The position numbers and the translations under genes were made by a program. Below the pieces are notes generated by a model. That model was not told the origin of the DNA and ran no database searches. It saw only the letters and a program-made list of their open reading frames with translations. From Tillandsia leiboldiana (lineage: Eukaryota; Streptophyta; Magnoliopsida; Poales; Bromeliaceae), in NCBI GenBank assembly GCA_029204045.2, contig CM055067.1:24254838-24318837 (forward strand): a stretch of 64,000 bases of DNA. Direction: 5' to 3'. Shown one piece after another: positions 1 through 11,270 of the stretch. Within the stretch, counting starts at the first letter, position 1, and every line of letters starts with the position of its first letter.

Positions 1-969
1 AGCGTCCTACCCGCAAGAAAAGTACTACAGCTAAACAGATATCAGAGCTATAAATAAAAATCTGCTGTATAACTAAATCAATCACTGTACAACTGGAAAT
101 AATACAACAATGTCCGTCTCCCAAAAATGATAATCATACAGTATCCTCATACACAAACTCAGAACTCAACCGGGAGGTATCTCCAATAAATACATTAGTG
201 TACAGGCTCTCAATACATAACAATCCTCACTACAACAGTCTCTCAAAGGAGGAAAATAAAATAACTAATCTACTAAAGCTCTCCTCTGAAGGGGTACCGC
301 TACACACCAACGACGGGTAGGGAACTAGCTCGCGACTCCCTCGCCTCGGTCAGAAGGATCAGCAACAGGAACAACAGGAACCGGAGTAGAGTCCCTGGGG
401 AAAGACACCACGACGGGTGTGAGAACTACATCCCACAGTAGTTCTCAGTGGGTGCCGCCAACAAGCCCGACGGTCTGCCCACTAAGTCTACTAGAGGCAT
501 AAAGCAACAAATGAAGTGCTGTAAGGAAAGCTGGGAAAAGTAAACTCTACAGCTACTATGCCTCTATCTAGATGCTCAAAGAGTGGAACAGAAAGAACAT
601 GATGCCACAACTAACTCTCATCTCTGATCACCCAATCTAAACTGACTGCCTCATCGGGTCCAGTCAAACCTGCGCCAACCTACTGCCGTTACGTCCCGGA
701 GGAGCGGACTTACGTAGGACGTCCATGACTGCCAACACCAGCACAGCCAGAGGGACAAATGCAACGACAAGTCGCGATAGAAAAGCTCAATCTCACGCCA
801 GTACAACAACCCGGTCTCGCCTACTCCGGAGTGGCACTCGAGGGGAGCGACCCGCTCGAGTAAAATGTAACCCATCTCAAGTATCTCTGTAAAGTATCTC
901 TGTCAAGCTCAAATGTGGCTCATGCAGGCTATGATCCACGATCAAACAGATCGGTAACTCCAAGCTCAA

Positions 970-1310
970 AGCACAACTCAGTCGGAAAAAGAACCTCGAC
1001 TCGAACAGGAATAGCCCAAAACACTCTCACAGCTATGTCGGAGAACCCTCAACGACTCAATCTGATAAATGCACGACCATGGCTGAGTCGGGAAACCTCC
1101 ACGACTCGATCTGCCAGAACCCCAAGATCCTCAAAGCTAAGTGGGAGAACCACCTCCACCACTAAATCAGAAAAACAACCTCTAGATCACACTCTACCAA
1201 CTCATAGCACAAAGTCGCATCCACTGCGAGAAACTGCCTCAACAGGCCAACACTGCATCCACTGCGAACAACTGCCTCAACAGGCCAACATCGCATCCAC
1301 TGACACGAGG
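970..1310. repeat. Diverged tandem repeats in A1 U5
   Basis: Two adjoining repeat blocks are visible. At about 970-1175 an imperfect unit of roughly 50-65 bp, with the core GAGAACC..CGACTC, occurs four times. At 1217-1305 a 38-bp unit beginning GCATCCACTGCG recurs at 1217, 1255 and 1293 (last copy partial). They lie in the part of the LTR where A3 carries unrelated 71-bp and GGCA-rich repeats. Confidence 0.7.
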
Positions 1311-3105
1311 AAGGGTCCGGGAACCCCGAAAGACTAGAACCTACAATCCAAACCAAACAAGAACAGGCTCTAGGCATAGCCTCTCGTTGTTCTCGTCCCA
1401 AGAAGAAGGCAGACCTTAGAACCCAGACCACTCGAATCATCTCGGGTGGTTAATTTATAGGAAAAAGGTGACATTTCTTACTGAAGCCATCTGATCTGTA
1501 AGAAATCCATATTTAATGATTTTTAGTTCTTTTTAGGAAAACAACTGAAACCAAGTTTTATATCCAAGCCTCGAAGGGCTAATGCCTTCGTCCAATCAAA
1601 CAAGAACAGACTCCGGCGACCCTACGATGCTTGGAAGAAACCATTTGGTTGACAAAAATCATATGTGTGTCCAAAAAGGTTCTGGGTTTAAGGTCCTGCT
1701 AACACTGATATACCGCTGCCACTAACACAGCGGCGACAGATAAAACAAGAGAATAAAATATCTCGGGACCGCCGTCTACCCAAACAGCTCCCGCTACAGA
1801 TGAACAACCAACTACATCTACCAGACTCCACTCTGCTCCCAAGCACGAGTGTAACATGCATCCCGCACTAAAAGATAACTCCTGACCACTCGGCCCACTA
1901 CCCGGGCGAGGAAGAACACTATGTCCAGGAAAGTAGAAGTGTGGATGTCTAAAGCAGAAATAACCCTAGCCCAAGTGAGGGTTTTCTACTAGTCTGGTTA
2001 CACATGCAACATATGACGGGGTGCTAGGTCAAGTTCCAAGATAACAATAATCAACAGCTTGTAGGGAAGGACAATAAACACATGATCATTTAACAGCATC
2101 AGGAACATCAATTCCTAAATTCTAGCATGCTATACAAAATACATCTACAACATGCAAGTCCCTACACCGATAGAATTAATGCACAGTCCATAGGTCAAGA
2201 AGACAAGGCCACCCACCTGAAAATGCTAACTGTCCGGAGTTCCACAGCTGAAAACACCAGAAGCAACAACCTCCACTAATCCTCAACACCAACGGGTTCA
2301 CAAACATCCGCAAATACCCCTGGGTACAACAAAAAGGTCCAAGGTTACACTTTATTCCACAAAATAACCAAGTACAAAAATCTGCATAAGATAGTCCTGA
2401 AGATCTAAAATTTCCACCTGCAGAAAGTGCCCTGAAAATTCCGATAAAAATATCACAACGATCGTCTCGTCGAGACCTTCGAAACGGGTACCTGCACGCC
2501 CAAATCCGAGCCCCGTAGGCCAAGTTATAAATTCCACAGTACAGGCGCGCAAACACTCACAACCACACAACTGTAAACCCAAACACAGATAAAAGGGGAA
2601 TAGTATACCTCCGGGAAGGTCTCGGAAAAATCTAAGGAAAATATGGCGATGATCCTCGCGACGAGCAGATGAAAAAAGTGCATAGGCTCGTCTCAATCCG
2701 ACGCTCGAGTGCGGAGATAAAATTCTGGCAAGCCTCCGCTGTCCAGAAATCCACCAGCAAAACAGTGGCTTAGAAATGCCTCGTAAACCATGCCAAGAAC
2801 TCAGAATCAATCAAGGTAATCAACATAGAAATCGAAGGCATACCTCTCGTGAACGCGGTGCCGCAAAAATAGTCTCAAAATTCCATCGGGGTAGCTCAGG
2901 GGGTCTCCCACACTGAAAGGCGACGGTAGAAGCCAAAATCCAAGAAACGTCGCAGTGCGCCGCGTCGCAGAAAGCGCGGATCTCGAGGCCTCCAAAAATT
3001 ATGTAAATCCATCACAAGGTGGAGCACAAGGTGAGGAACATTTCCTCTTAAAACCTCTGCCTGAGAAGAGCTCGGCAAAACCTTCAAAACGCAGGCCAAA
3101 GTGGG

Positions 3106-3115
3106 CTATTTATAG
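3106..3115 (-). promoter_or_regulatory. TATA box of A1 LTR
   Basis: CTATTTATAG on the plus strand reads CTATAAATAG on the minus strand. It lies between the GC-rich U3 (3120-3800) and the leader, the expected place for the LTR core promoter. Copy A2 has the equivalent at 5696-5705. Confidence 0.7.
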
Positions 3116-3273
3116 CCCCAACTCAACAAATCCTGAAATACCCATTTTGTCCCAACTTTCGGGCGCCCAAAACTTCCGGGCTGCTACAGTGACCCAGAAT
3201 GTACCCCAAACCAGCTGCGCCCGAATCATCCCTGGAGTGACACGTGTCCCCGAACAGGCAACAGTGAGCGCGG

Positions 3274-3568
3274 CCAACCGCGTCGCGCCACGTGTCCTCC
3301 TGCTCTGCCGCCGAACGCGGAGTCAACTCCTCGGGATTCGCGCCCACGTGCGCCCGGCCGCGCCCACGTCGCGCCCACGTGCGCGGCCGCGCCGCCCACG
3401 GCCCCGTGTCGGGCCCGCATCTCGAGGCACCTGCTGCCAGCTGCGTGGACCGCGCGCTCGTGCACCAGCCAATGCCATCACGCCACGTGTCCCGCTCCGG
3501 TCCACCGTGCACCCGCGATATTCCATGGACCGCGCCTGCCGCGCCGGCCAATCGGGAGGCGCCACGTG
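3274..3568. promoter_or_regulatory. Three CCAAY-N10-CACGTG modules in A1 U3
   Basis: CCAAC or CCAAT followed after exactly 10 bases by CACGTG at 3274-3294, 3469-3489 and 3548-3568. Additional G-boxes without a CCAAT partner occur at 3240-3250 and 3340-3390. The layout equals the plant ER-stress response element (CCAAT-N10-CACG, bound by NF-Y with a bZIP factor). Function here is inferred from the pattern only. Confidence 0.75.
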
Positions 3569-3969
3569 GCCCGCGCCCGGTGCACGACTCCCGCGGTGGA
3601 CCGACCGGCCTCTCCTCGGCCCGCCGCCGCGCTCCGCCGTCCGCCGCCGCCGCCGGCGCAACTCCGGCCGCCGGAACAGTAACCCCACGCCTCGAAATCC
3701 GTGCTGGGTCATCCGAGCTCCGAAAAATACAAGTAAATAGTCCATCTTGACCGTTTTCGCGCGCTGAATCCAAATCCGAAGTCCGATTTGCCAAATTCCA
3801 CCTCTAAAATTTACCAAAAATTCCCGGAAAAGCAAACTTGATCCGTTTTTCATGTCGGGTCCAATTCTTGGGTCCAATATGCGCGCAAATACCTCTAACA
3901 CCCAACATGGGTCTCCAGAAGCCGCAGATCCAACAGTAATCCAAACGTGGGAATTTCCGGGTCCTCACA

Positions 3970-6616
3970 TTCGCACCTGAAGAAACACTCTTTACACTAA
4001 CACAATTTTCCCGAGTATTACAGAAACTCTGTCCACTAGAGAACTCTGATACCCAATCTGATGCATAAATAAATATCCGGTCAACCGCCCAATATCCGTG
4101 GTTGCCGCAAAGCCCCACAACTAATCCAACCTGTCCCAGACACCAAGTCCCGACTACACTACCCAGACCACTGCTCGAACCCGAGCAACACTGACCACTT
4201 GACTAGCAAAGGCAGAGAAAGGAAAAGCATGGTTTCTCCTAAGTCAAGTTCCCATAAGTAGTGCAGCAGTAAAAGATGGCCTAACTACATGACCATACAA
4301 GCATGCAAATGTCCTCAAGGAAATAAAAGGGGGTAAAGCATAATAATAGATCCTTTAGGAATAAACAACATGCCGGAATCCCTAAAGAACTAAACCTGTC
4401 CACAATCTAGGGTCCATCAACAGAATGATCATAATAATACCCGCACATAGATATAGCCCCCTACTCCATCGAGTAATCAGATCATAAAAGATTATGTGCA
4501 ACCTGGCATGCTAAAAGATCATTACTAAGGCATATCAATCTGTATGATCTAGGCCATTATTCAAGCTTTTCCTCTCGATGCTAAATATGGGTTGTACATT
4601 AAACATGCATGATATCAGTCATGGAGGGGTGACATTCCCACAAGTACACATATATTCGCCATAACATAGTCATCCATGAAGATCTTATCATTGCCTTACA
4701 CAGTTACTGATATTAAGCTTACCAGCCTGAAGTGCTCAATCCAAGGCAAACCTGAGGTCGGTGAAGAGCGCAGACGCTCACAGTCCAAATTCTGCCGAAA
4801 CTGCATCCTCGGTGCACGTCGCGAAAGCCACGGCTCCAAACAGCTGAAAGTACCCCGAAATCAAAGTCTGCAGATCCAACGGGTCCAGCAACACTTGCAA
4901 ACACCCCTGGGTACAACAATAAGGCCCAACATTACACTTTTATTCCAAAATTTAACCAAGTACACACAGTCTGAAAATCAGTCCCAAAGATGTAATTATT
5001 TCGCCTACAGCGAGAACTCAGAAAATTCCAAAATAAATACTGTCGTGATCGTCGCGTCGATACCTTCGAAACGAGTACCTGCGCGTCAAATTCCGAGCCC
5101 CGTAGGCCGAGTTACAAATTCCACAATATAGGGCGCTCACAAACACACAACCACACATCTGTAAACTCTTGTACAGATAAAGGGAGAAAAGTATACCTCC
5201 GGGCAAGCCTCAGAAAAATCCTTGAAAAATACTGTGGAAATCCTCGCGTCGAGTAGATGAAAAATGTCAAAGGGCTCGTCTCCATCGGATGCCCGGTTGC
5301 GGAGATAAAAATCCGGCAAGATGGTGCTGTCCAGAATTTCCATCAGCGGCAAGGAGGGTTAAAAACGTACCTGGAACGCCAAGCAGAGCTCAAATCTGAG
5401 AAAAGTGGACAATACAAGAATTGTAGATCTACCTCTCGTGAATCCGACGCCATGAAAATCATCTGAAAATATTATCGGGGTGGCTCTGTGGACCTCTCAT
5501 ACCAAACTGCGACGATAACGGGCCTGCGATGAAAATATGTCGCTCTGTGCCACGATGCCGAAGTCGTCGACGTCGCGCCTTCCAAAAATTCCGAGCTTCC
5601 TCCACAAGATGCGCGACAAGGTGAGCAACAAATTTGGTGAAGGGCCCTCAGGTCGGAGAGCTCGGGAAAAGCCCGAAAAGGGCAGAGCAAAGGGCCTATT
5701 TATAGGCCCACCCTAAAAATCCCGAAAATGGGCTTTGGGCCGAAATTTTCGGGCGCAAGCAGAATCGGGCGTGAACAGTGTTGGGCCAGGCCCAACACTG
5801 TAGCCGCCCGAAACACCCACGGCCTGCCACGTCGCACCCGAACAGCAGACAGCCACACCGGCCATCCGCTGCTCGACACGTGCCGCGCGGAGATGCCGAC
5901 GCGTGGACCGCACTCAGCCCCCGACCGCGCCCACGTGCGCGCCTGCGCCGCCGCCTGCCACCCTGCACGCACGCGCCCCGAGGCAGCCTGCACCCGTTTC
6001 GTGGACCGCGTGCACGTTGACCGGCCAATCAGTGTCCTCCATGTGACCCCGCCCGGTCCATGCACTAGGCCGCACTCCCCGTAGACCGCGCGCTCGTGCG
6101 CCCGCCACTCCGGGGCCGCCGCGCGTCCAAGCCCCTGGTGCACGCCTCGCCCAGTGGACCGAGCGGCTGTGCCTCACCCCACCGCCGCGCTCCTCCGCCA
6201 GCCGCCGCTGCCCGCCGCCGCTGCCGCCGGCCGGAACAGTACACTTGCCTCGAAAAACGTGCCGAATCATCCGGACTCCGAAAAATGCAAGTGAATAGTC
6301 CATTTTCATCGTTTTCGCGCGCTGAATCCAAATCCGAAGTCCATTTTGCCAAATTCCAACTCTAAAAATTGCCGAAGGCATCCGGAAAGATGTTCCTTGA
6401 TCCAAACTTCGCGCTGAGTCCAATTTTAATATTCATAGCGTGCGAAACCACTTCTAAGCATCCGACGGGGTCATCAAACTACTCTCGTGATCCACTACAC
6501 ACACCGAGTCCATCATTAGTGTCCAATAGGTGCACAAATACCACCGACACGCCACATAGGCCACCAGGAGCTGCTGGTCAACCAGTAATCTCGTCGTGGG
6601 TATCCAGGTCCTCACA
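3970..6616 (-). mobile_element. Family A LTR, truncated copy A2
   Basis: Reverse complement of an A-type LTR. Its start TGTGAGGACC ends at 6616, next to the purine-rich internal 3' end of A2. Homology to 49360-49640 is clear at about 4060-4640 and then stops where A1 begins at 3969, so the distal U5 is missing. TATA is CTATTTATAG at 5696-5705. Degenerate CCAAT/G-box modules sit at 5862-5882 (CCATC-N10-CACGTG) and 6025-6045 (CCAAT-N10-CATGTG), consistent with decay of an older copy. Confidence 0.8.
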
Positions 6617-7556
6617 TCCTCCCCCACTAAGGAAAGTTTTGTCCTCAAAACTAGCTCAAATCCACCAAGAGTCACAAATACCACGGGTAGGTATCCATCA
6701 ATAATGCCTCCAGCTCCCGAAACAACACTCACTCCCCTTGATTACTCCCCAACAACAACAACAACAAGTACGGCATGGCCCGATATGCAATTTTCTCATC
6801 TCTCGAGCCAGAAATCGCAACGGGCGTCCCTCGCACTCCAACAATCACAGATCTCGAAGGGGCAAGTCAATCACGAGCGAGGGACCCAAAAACACGTCAC
6901 TGCTGAGCTGAGACGTGAAAACCACAGGGGCTCCACCAAAATACTGGGGAAAAGAAAATAACAACTAGTGCTACTCGCACCAACACCTCACCCTGGTGCC
7001 AATCTCAACAAGGCGACCCGAAGTATACCCACGCATTCATCAAATAAGGAAAAGAATCCAATAAGCTGGGGTCTTCACTCGGTTACTTCCCGATCCAAAA
7101 CCACCCGAGTGGACTATTCAACCGCAGGCTACCCTCAAAAGGAATCCTTAAGAGACACAATCTCATGCCATAGTTGGTCACTCAACATGCCAACCTAACC
7201 CCAACGGACCCACGGGTCGAAGTCGATCTCTCAACTTATAAAGGACACCCTGACGGGGACCAAACCGTCGATGAACGGGAGTGAAAACTGGCTCGAAAGG
7301 CGATCATAATGCGGATGCCCAAACTCGCGGTCAAAATCCGAACCAACAACGACAATCCGCGAAAATCCCACTCAAGATGCTGAGTAATCAGAACTGATAG
7401 CCAAGCAGGCATGGCCTACGCCCAGGTACATCAATCAAAGCTGGAAATAAAAGGCGTACTGAAAGGCTCAATTGTGGAATCCAAGCTGCCTGCAAAACAG
7501 CGGTTCATCCTGCCACAATACTCATAGGGTTGGACTAATAAAGTGTGGACCGGAGA

Positions 7557-8948
7557 TCAACCCACGGTAACTCTACCGCCACAATGGGAGGTATCCCTAA
7601 AACACACCAATCCATATCCCAACACTGGAAACACTAGCATTGGCGCTGGTATCAGTCTCATTATCCATTGGCCATGCTCTCCCGGCACTGCCATGTTTAA
7701 GAAGCTCCTCACCTCAAGAATAAATGTTGGTCTCAGCCAAACTTGAATAACATCCGTTTGGTCGGATTCCACCGCCACTCCAATGGCCAGAATAAGGGGA
7801 CTCAAGAAGGCATGCACTTGGAGCTAAAACTTGTACCTCAATAACTTGGCATACAACTTCATCCACACAGGAATGGTAGCACCTCCACAAGTGCTCCTCG
7901 TGCTCCAAATCGCTCTGGGAGTAAATCAAAATATCCTCGGGAAACCCAACTCCCAATCCGCCCAGGTACAACTGTGACATACAATTCCTCAGACATTGAA
8001 GTCAACAGGGCATTCGTCATTCCATTGGGCCTCGCTATAAACTCGTAATGCCCATACCGTGTCCTGAACGCCATCTAGGCGAAGTCCTCGGCTGTCTAAT
8101 TCCAAGTAGGTACTCGCATCATACACTAACTGCCGGAGTATAACTCCATCAAAAGGTCCTAGATACCACCCGGACTTGTCTACACTCGAACCATAAACGG
8201 ACCCTCACAGTCGTGTATCAACGACGTGGCATCACCACCGTATACCAACGGCGTGGCATCACCGCCGTATACCAACGGCGTGGCACCAGGTCAAACAGAC
8301 CCCTCGATCCATCAGATCCTGCAACTGCGCCATCAACTCTCTCAGCTCTACAGGCGATATCCAATGAGGTGCCGTCGAGGGTGGCGCGGTTCCCCGAACC
8401 ACGTCCAACGCAATCTCTATCTCCCTAACCGGCGGCATTATCAACAGCTCAGGTGAAATCACACCCGGGATCTCATGAGCAACAAGGATATCCCTGAGTC
8501 CCGGTGCCGCCGTAAGCACCTCTCACACTGTCGCTAAAACCTGTGTGCTCTAACAATCTCAACAAGCAAGCCTCCTCTAGTCCACCTTGCCGAAGATCAA
8601 AGTCCTCTCTCGCCGCAGTCAAACATTCTGTGGCGTTGTGCCAATCAATCTCAAGCACAGGGTCGAAATACCAAACTGCCACAATTCCAATAAGTCTGCC
8701 GGTAATCTCGCAGTCTCAGCTGCACTGGACATGATCCCAAAAGCCTCCTCCACATGCACAACACCAACAGAAACCTGTACCTCTAGTGCACGTGGTAACA
8801 CTCTGCCTTTAGTCCATGCAGGAATGCAACATGCTCTAACTCCAACTGTTGTGATGAATTCACCCCTGCGACAACCCGATCCGCTGCTGTGGCGCCCTCC
8901 AACCGGGCGGCACAGATTCATCCGCTCAAGCAAGTGGTTGTCGCTCAA
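7557..8948 (-). pseudogene. Gypsy gag-pol relic of A2 (knuckle-like region, RT pieces)
   Basis: Several minus-strand pieces in different frames read in pol order. At 8948-8619 there is a Cys-rich stretch resembling the gag zinc-knuckle region. At 8519-8259 the start of RT is clear (PPVREIEI, GTAPPSTAPHWISPVELREL). At 8074-7859 RT continues with AFRTRYGHYEF and MTNALL. At about 7940-7900 it reads FPEDILIYSQSDLEHEEHL, where the normal FIDD/YVDD active site is expected; FPED is a changed active site. At 7715-7580 EVRSFL is followed after about 20 residues by PAPMLVFPVLG, a join that skips much of the normal thumb/connection region. RNase H core, integrase and chromodomain are not recognisable. 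The RT wording is closest to Tekay/Del-type chromoviruses. It cannot encode a working polymerase. Confidence 0.8.
8213..8286. repeat. 27-bp tandem repeat inside A2 RT relic
   Basis: The unit GTATACCAACGGCGTGGCAT plus seven bases is repeated about 2.7 times. It sits exactly where RT should read SPWGAPVLFVKKKDG, so the core fingers segment has been replaced by a repeat. A3 has two units at 53090-53140. Confidence 0.75.
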
Positions 8949-9466
8949 TCTGCCTGAAAATCAGGACTATCCACTAGGAAGCACGACCTCTGTCTCTGAT
9001 CACATTGAGGCGACGAATAAGGTCCTCCGCAGATAACGAATCCACGCTACCGCTGCGCCACTCTGATATGAATACTGATGCTGCCATCGGGGTCCACCCG
9101 ACCTCTGACATCTCGGGAACTCGTTATCCAGGAAAAAGAAATCAGAAATGCCCCTGCCGGCCGATCTGTCCTCCATCACCCGGCGCCAAGCGCCAAAATC
9201 CAGAACTCGCCTCTGGCGGCAGATCCCTATCCAAAGGAACTGCAGCGCCATGCTCCATATACAATGCCTACTCCATCGAGGCGTCCAAGATCCAAAATCT
9301 GTACAGGAGGGACCAAATAAACTGAAAGGTATTCTGGCGCAATCCACTCCAAGCCTGTGACACCCCCGGAATTTGGATTAGTCCTCTATATAAATGATAT
9401 AATAGGACTAAATCTCTAACCCGGCTATAGCATTTTGGATGGTAGCAAGATCCAAGAGGAACATGA

Positions 9467-9521
9467 GAGTTAAGCGTGCTAGAGCTAGAGTAGTTTTAGG
9501 ATGGGTGACCCCCTGGGAAGT
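9467..9521 (+). promoter_or_regulatory. 5S rRNA-derived Pol III promoter in left Cassandra LTR
   Basis: Box A-like GAGTTAAGCGTGCT (9467-9480), intermediate element-like AGCTAGAGTAG (9483-9493) and box C-like AGGATGGGTGACCCCCTGGG (from 9498) follow in the order and near-spacing of the internal control region of plant 5S rRNA genes. The box C stretch differs from the usual plant 5S sequence mainly by CCCC for CTCC. It is not a complete 5S gene: the first half of 5S rRNA is absent. Confidence 0.88.
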
Positions 9522-9865
9522 GGGGCGTCACAGTTGGTATCAGAGACATTCACCAGCCAGAAATGTCAGATGAGTCTCGGCTGAGCCAGGGTCATATAGC
9601 GGGTAGAGTGAGGCTCCCCGGCTAATGACCGTTGTGAGTGGAGTGCAGCTCCTCACAAGGTCGGCTAAGGCTAGCGAGACGAGTTTCACATCGCCTGGTG
9701 CTTGTGAGTGTGCTTGAGCCTGACGTGGACGTCAGGGCTTAAAGGGGGGAAGAATGTGACACCCCCGGAATTTGGATTAGTCCTCTATATAAATGATATA
9801 ATAGGACTAAATCTCTAACTCGGCTATAGCATTTTGGATGGTAGCAAGATCCAAGAGGAACATGA

Positions 9866-9920
9866 GAGTTAAGCGCGCTAGAGCTAGAGTAGTTCTAGGA
9901 TGGGTGACCCCCTGGGAAGT
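9866..9920 (+). promoter_or_regulatory. 5S rRNA-derived Pol III promoter in right Cassandra LTR
   Basis: Same box A / intermediate element / box C array as in the left LTR. Box A reads GAGTTAAGCGCGCT here, a T-to-C change from the left copy; box C is identical. Confidence 0.88.
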
Positions 9921-9931
9921 GGGGCGTCACA

Positions 9932-10600
9932 ACGTGGCACCTACCCGGTCAAACCGGGTAGGTGGCGCCCGCCAGTGGCAGGGCGACACGTGGCCCTGCC
10001 ACTGTCGCGGTCACACGTGCGGGCAGGCGCCGCACTGGCCGCCTGCCACGCACGCACCCCGAGGCGCACGCCCGCGACCCGGTGCACCGCGCCTCGTGAG
10101 CCCGCGAGTAGCATGCCGACACGTGTCCCCTGCACCCGGTCCACGCACCCAACGTCGGTTCCGTGGACCGCACCGCGTGCACCGACCAACCGGGGACTTC
10201 CACGCGTCCCCCGCCTGGTCCATGCACCGCCGCGCCACTCCCGTAGACCGCGTACCACGAGCCCGCCAATCAGACGGCGCCACGTGTCCATGCGCCGAGT
10301 CCGTGCACCCAGCCGCGTCCCTCTGTGGACCGAGCGCTGCGGACCGGCCCAATCACAAGCCGCCACGTGGCAGCCGGCGGTCCACGGCCCCTCCCATGCA
10401 CCGAAATTCAGCGAAAACTTCCGGGGGTCCGTTTTTGGACATCCGGACTCCAAATCAAACAAGCAAACAGCCGTTTTCAAGCGTTTTTCCGCGCTGAATC
10501 CAAATCCAACCTCTGTTTGGCCCAAAACCATTCCGAAAATTCGGCAAATGCAGCCGAAGGCCAATCCAGCTGTGGATATCACACAGGGTCCATCTGTGGC
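9932..10600 (-). mobile_element. U3 fragment of an A/D-type LTR
   Basis: GC-rich DNA with G-boxes and the phrase CGCGCTGAATCCAAATCC (about 10490), also found in the U3 of A1 (3760) and A2 (6320). Orientation is minus. The downstream part of this LTR, with TATA and leader, is missing because the segment ends at the Cassandra-like element. Long ORFs in all frames here reflect GC richness; none is conserved between copies. Confidence 0.65.
9972..10369. promoter_or_regulatory. CCAAT-N10-CACGTG modules in U3 fragment
   Basis: Perfect modules at 10266-10286 and 10349-10369. Degenerate modules keep the same spacing at 9972-9992 (CCAGT) and 10105-10125 (CGAGT), where only the CCAAT box has decayed. 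Confidence 0.75.
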
Positions 10601-11270
10601 ATCCCTTTGATGACCTATGGACCAGATACACCAACACTAGGTGTTCTACACCACGGTTCATGGGAGAAGCTACACGGGGATCAGGGTCACCACAGTTTGG
10701 GCTTAACTCCTCTGTTTGTGAAGAAGAAGAAGAAGAAGAAGGATGACGTGGCACTCTTAATTAATTAGTGGCTTGGACAAGGCAAGGCACTAATTAAAGG
10801 CAAATGACTAAATTACCCTCCATCCAAAACAATATACAACATCCAAAACCTCTCAACTCTTCTTTCTCTTTTCTAATTTCTTTCACTCTTAACTCAAAGC
10901 AGACAACACTAATAAATTAAATTAATTATTTAATCCCTCAAATGCCAACTCCAACTCACTTTTTGCCTTCGGGGCCTCCGCACCGGTCCGAAACCTCCTG
11001 AACTCCGCTATAATCTGAAAATACACTTGTTCCAAACATTTTCCAATTTTTTTCTGCGCACACTGTGGAATCGAGGCTCTACAAAACCGGTCCCCTAACG
11101 GCGCACAATGCCCGAAAAATTCCGATTCAGGCTGGGGCTTCCGCGTTGATCCGAATCAACCCGAACTTATCTGTAAACACAATTGGAACTCGCCCAAAGC
11201 AATTCCTCCGCACCACGCCATCATTGCGAGGTCGACGCACTATACGAAGTACCGGTACTCTACACTAGAT
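10601..11270. other. Unassigned AT-richer stretch, no gene seen
   Basis: No similarity to the other elements of the window is evident and no convincing ORF is present. It holds a (GAA)n microsatellite at about 10722-10742 and an AT-rich tract at 10905-10940. It may be internal sequence of the D element or older host DNA between insertions. Confidence 0.4.

Larger units (their letters stand above)
1..3969 (-). mobile_element. Family A Gypsy LTR, copy A1 (cut by window edge)
   Basis: Most of this stretch is the reverse complement of the LTRs at 47550-51181 and 54475-58403. The LTR start reads TGTGAGGACC on the minus strand and ends at 3969; the last roughly 75 bp of the LTR lie left of the window. 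Going from 3969 leftwards there is a GC-rich U3, a TATA box (3106-3115), then a long R/U5 leader. U5 differs from A3: it carries its own tandem repeats at about 970-1310 instead of the 71-bp units seen in A3. It abuts a second, truncated LTR of the same family, so A1 probably inserted into A2. Short ORFs here are not conserved between LTR copies and are not genes. Confidence 0.85.
6617..9355 (-). mobile_element. Internal region of Gypsy A2, degenerate
   Basis: Reverse complement of the internal region at 51182-54474. The 3' end, next to the LTR at 6616, has the polypurine tract (minus strand, AGTGGGGGAGGA) and the conserved GAGGACAAAAC stretch typical of Gypsy 3' ends. Gag- and RT-like pieces are described separately. 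The region stops at 9355, where the Cassandra-like element begins; the matching A3 sequence continues about 850 bp further to its primer site, so the 5' part of A2 is lost. Confidence 0.8.
9356..9931 (+). mobile_element. Cassandra-like TRIM retrotransposon
   Basis: A 576-bp element has two 177-bp LTRs (9356-9532 and 9755-9931) that both begin TGTGACACCC and end GGCGTCACA. They differ at about three positions. Behind the left LTR is a Met-tRNA-type primer site (TGGTATCAGAGA at 9535) and before the right LTR a polypurine tract (AAAGGGGGGAAGAA, 9741-9754). The 222-bp interior has no coding capacity. The second half of each LTR matches plant 5S rRNA, which is the defining trait of Cassandra TRIMs. 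These LTRs are shorter than most described Cassandra LTRs. The bases flanking it (AAGCC left, ACGTG right) do not form a target duplication. Confidence 0.9.

Noticed and set aside
2955..3901. Overlapping long Arg/Ala/Pro-rich ORFs on both strands in GC-rich LTR U3 regions (also 5700-6423, 9838-10610, 15657-16518, 28889-29312, 47560-48790, 54887-55542, 58546-59241, 60986-62013)
   Set aside because: Open in several frames at once because of high GC content; frames are not kept between LTR copies and they overlap promoter elements.
9467..9521. A genuine 5S rRNA gene
   Set aside because: Only the second half of 5S rRNA is present, it is duplicated within LTRs, and no T-run terminator follows; the TRIM explanation accounts for all of it.
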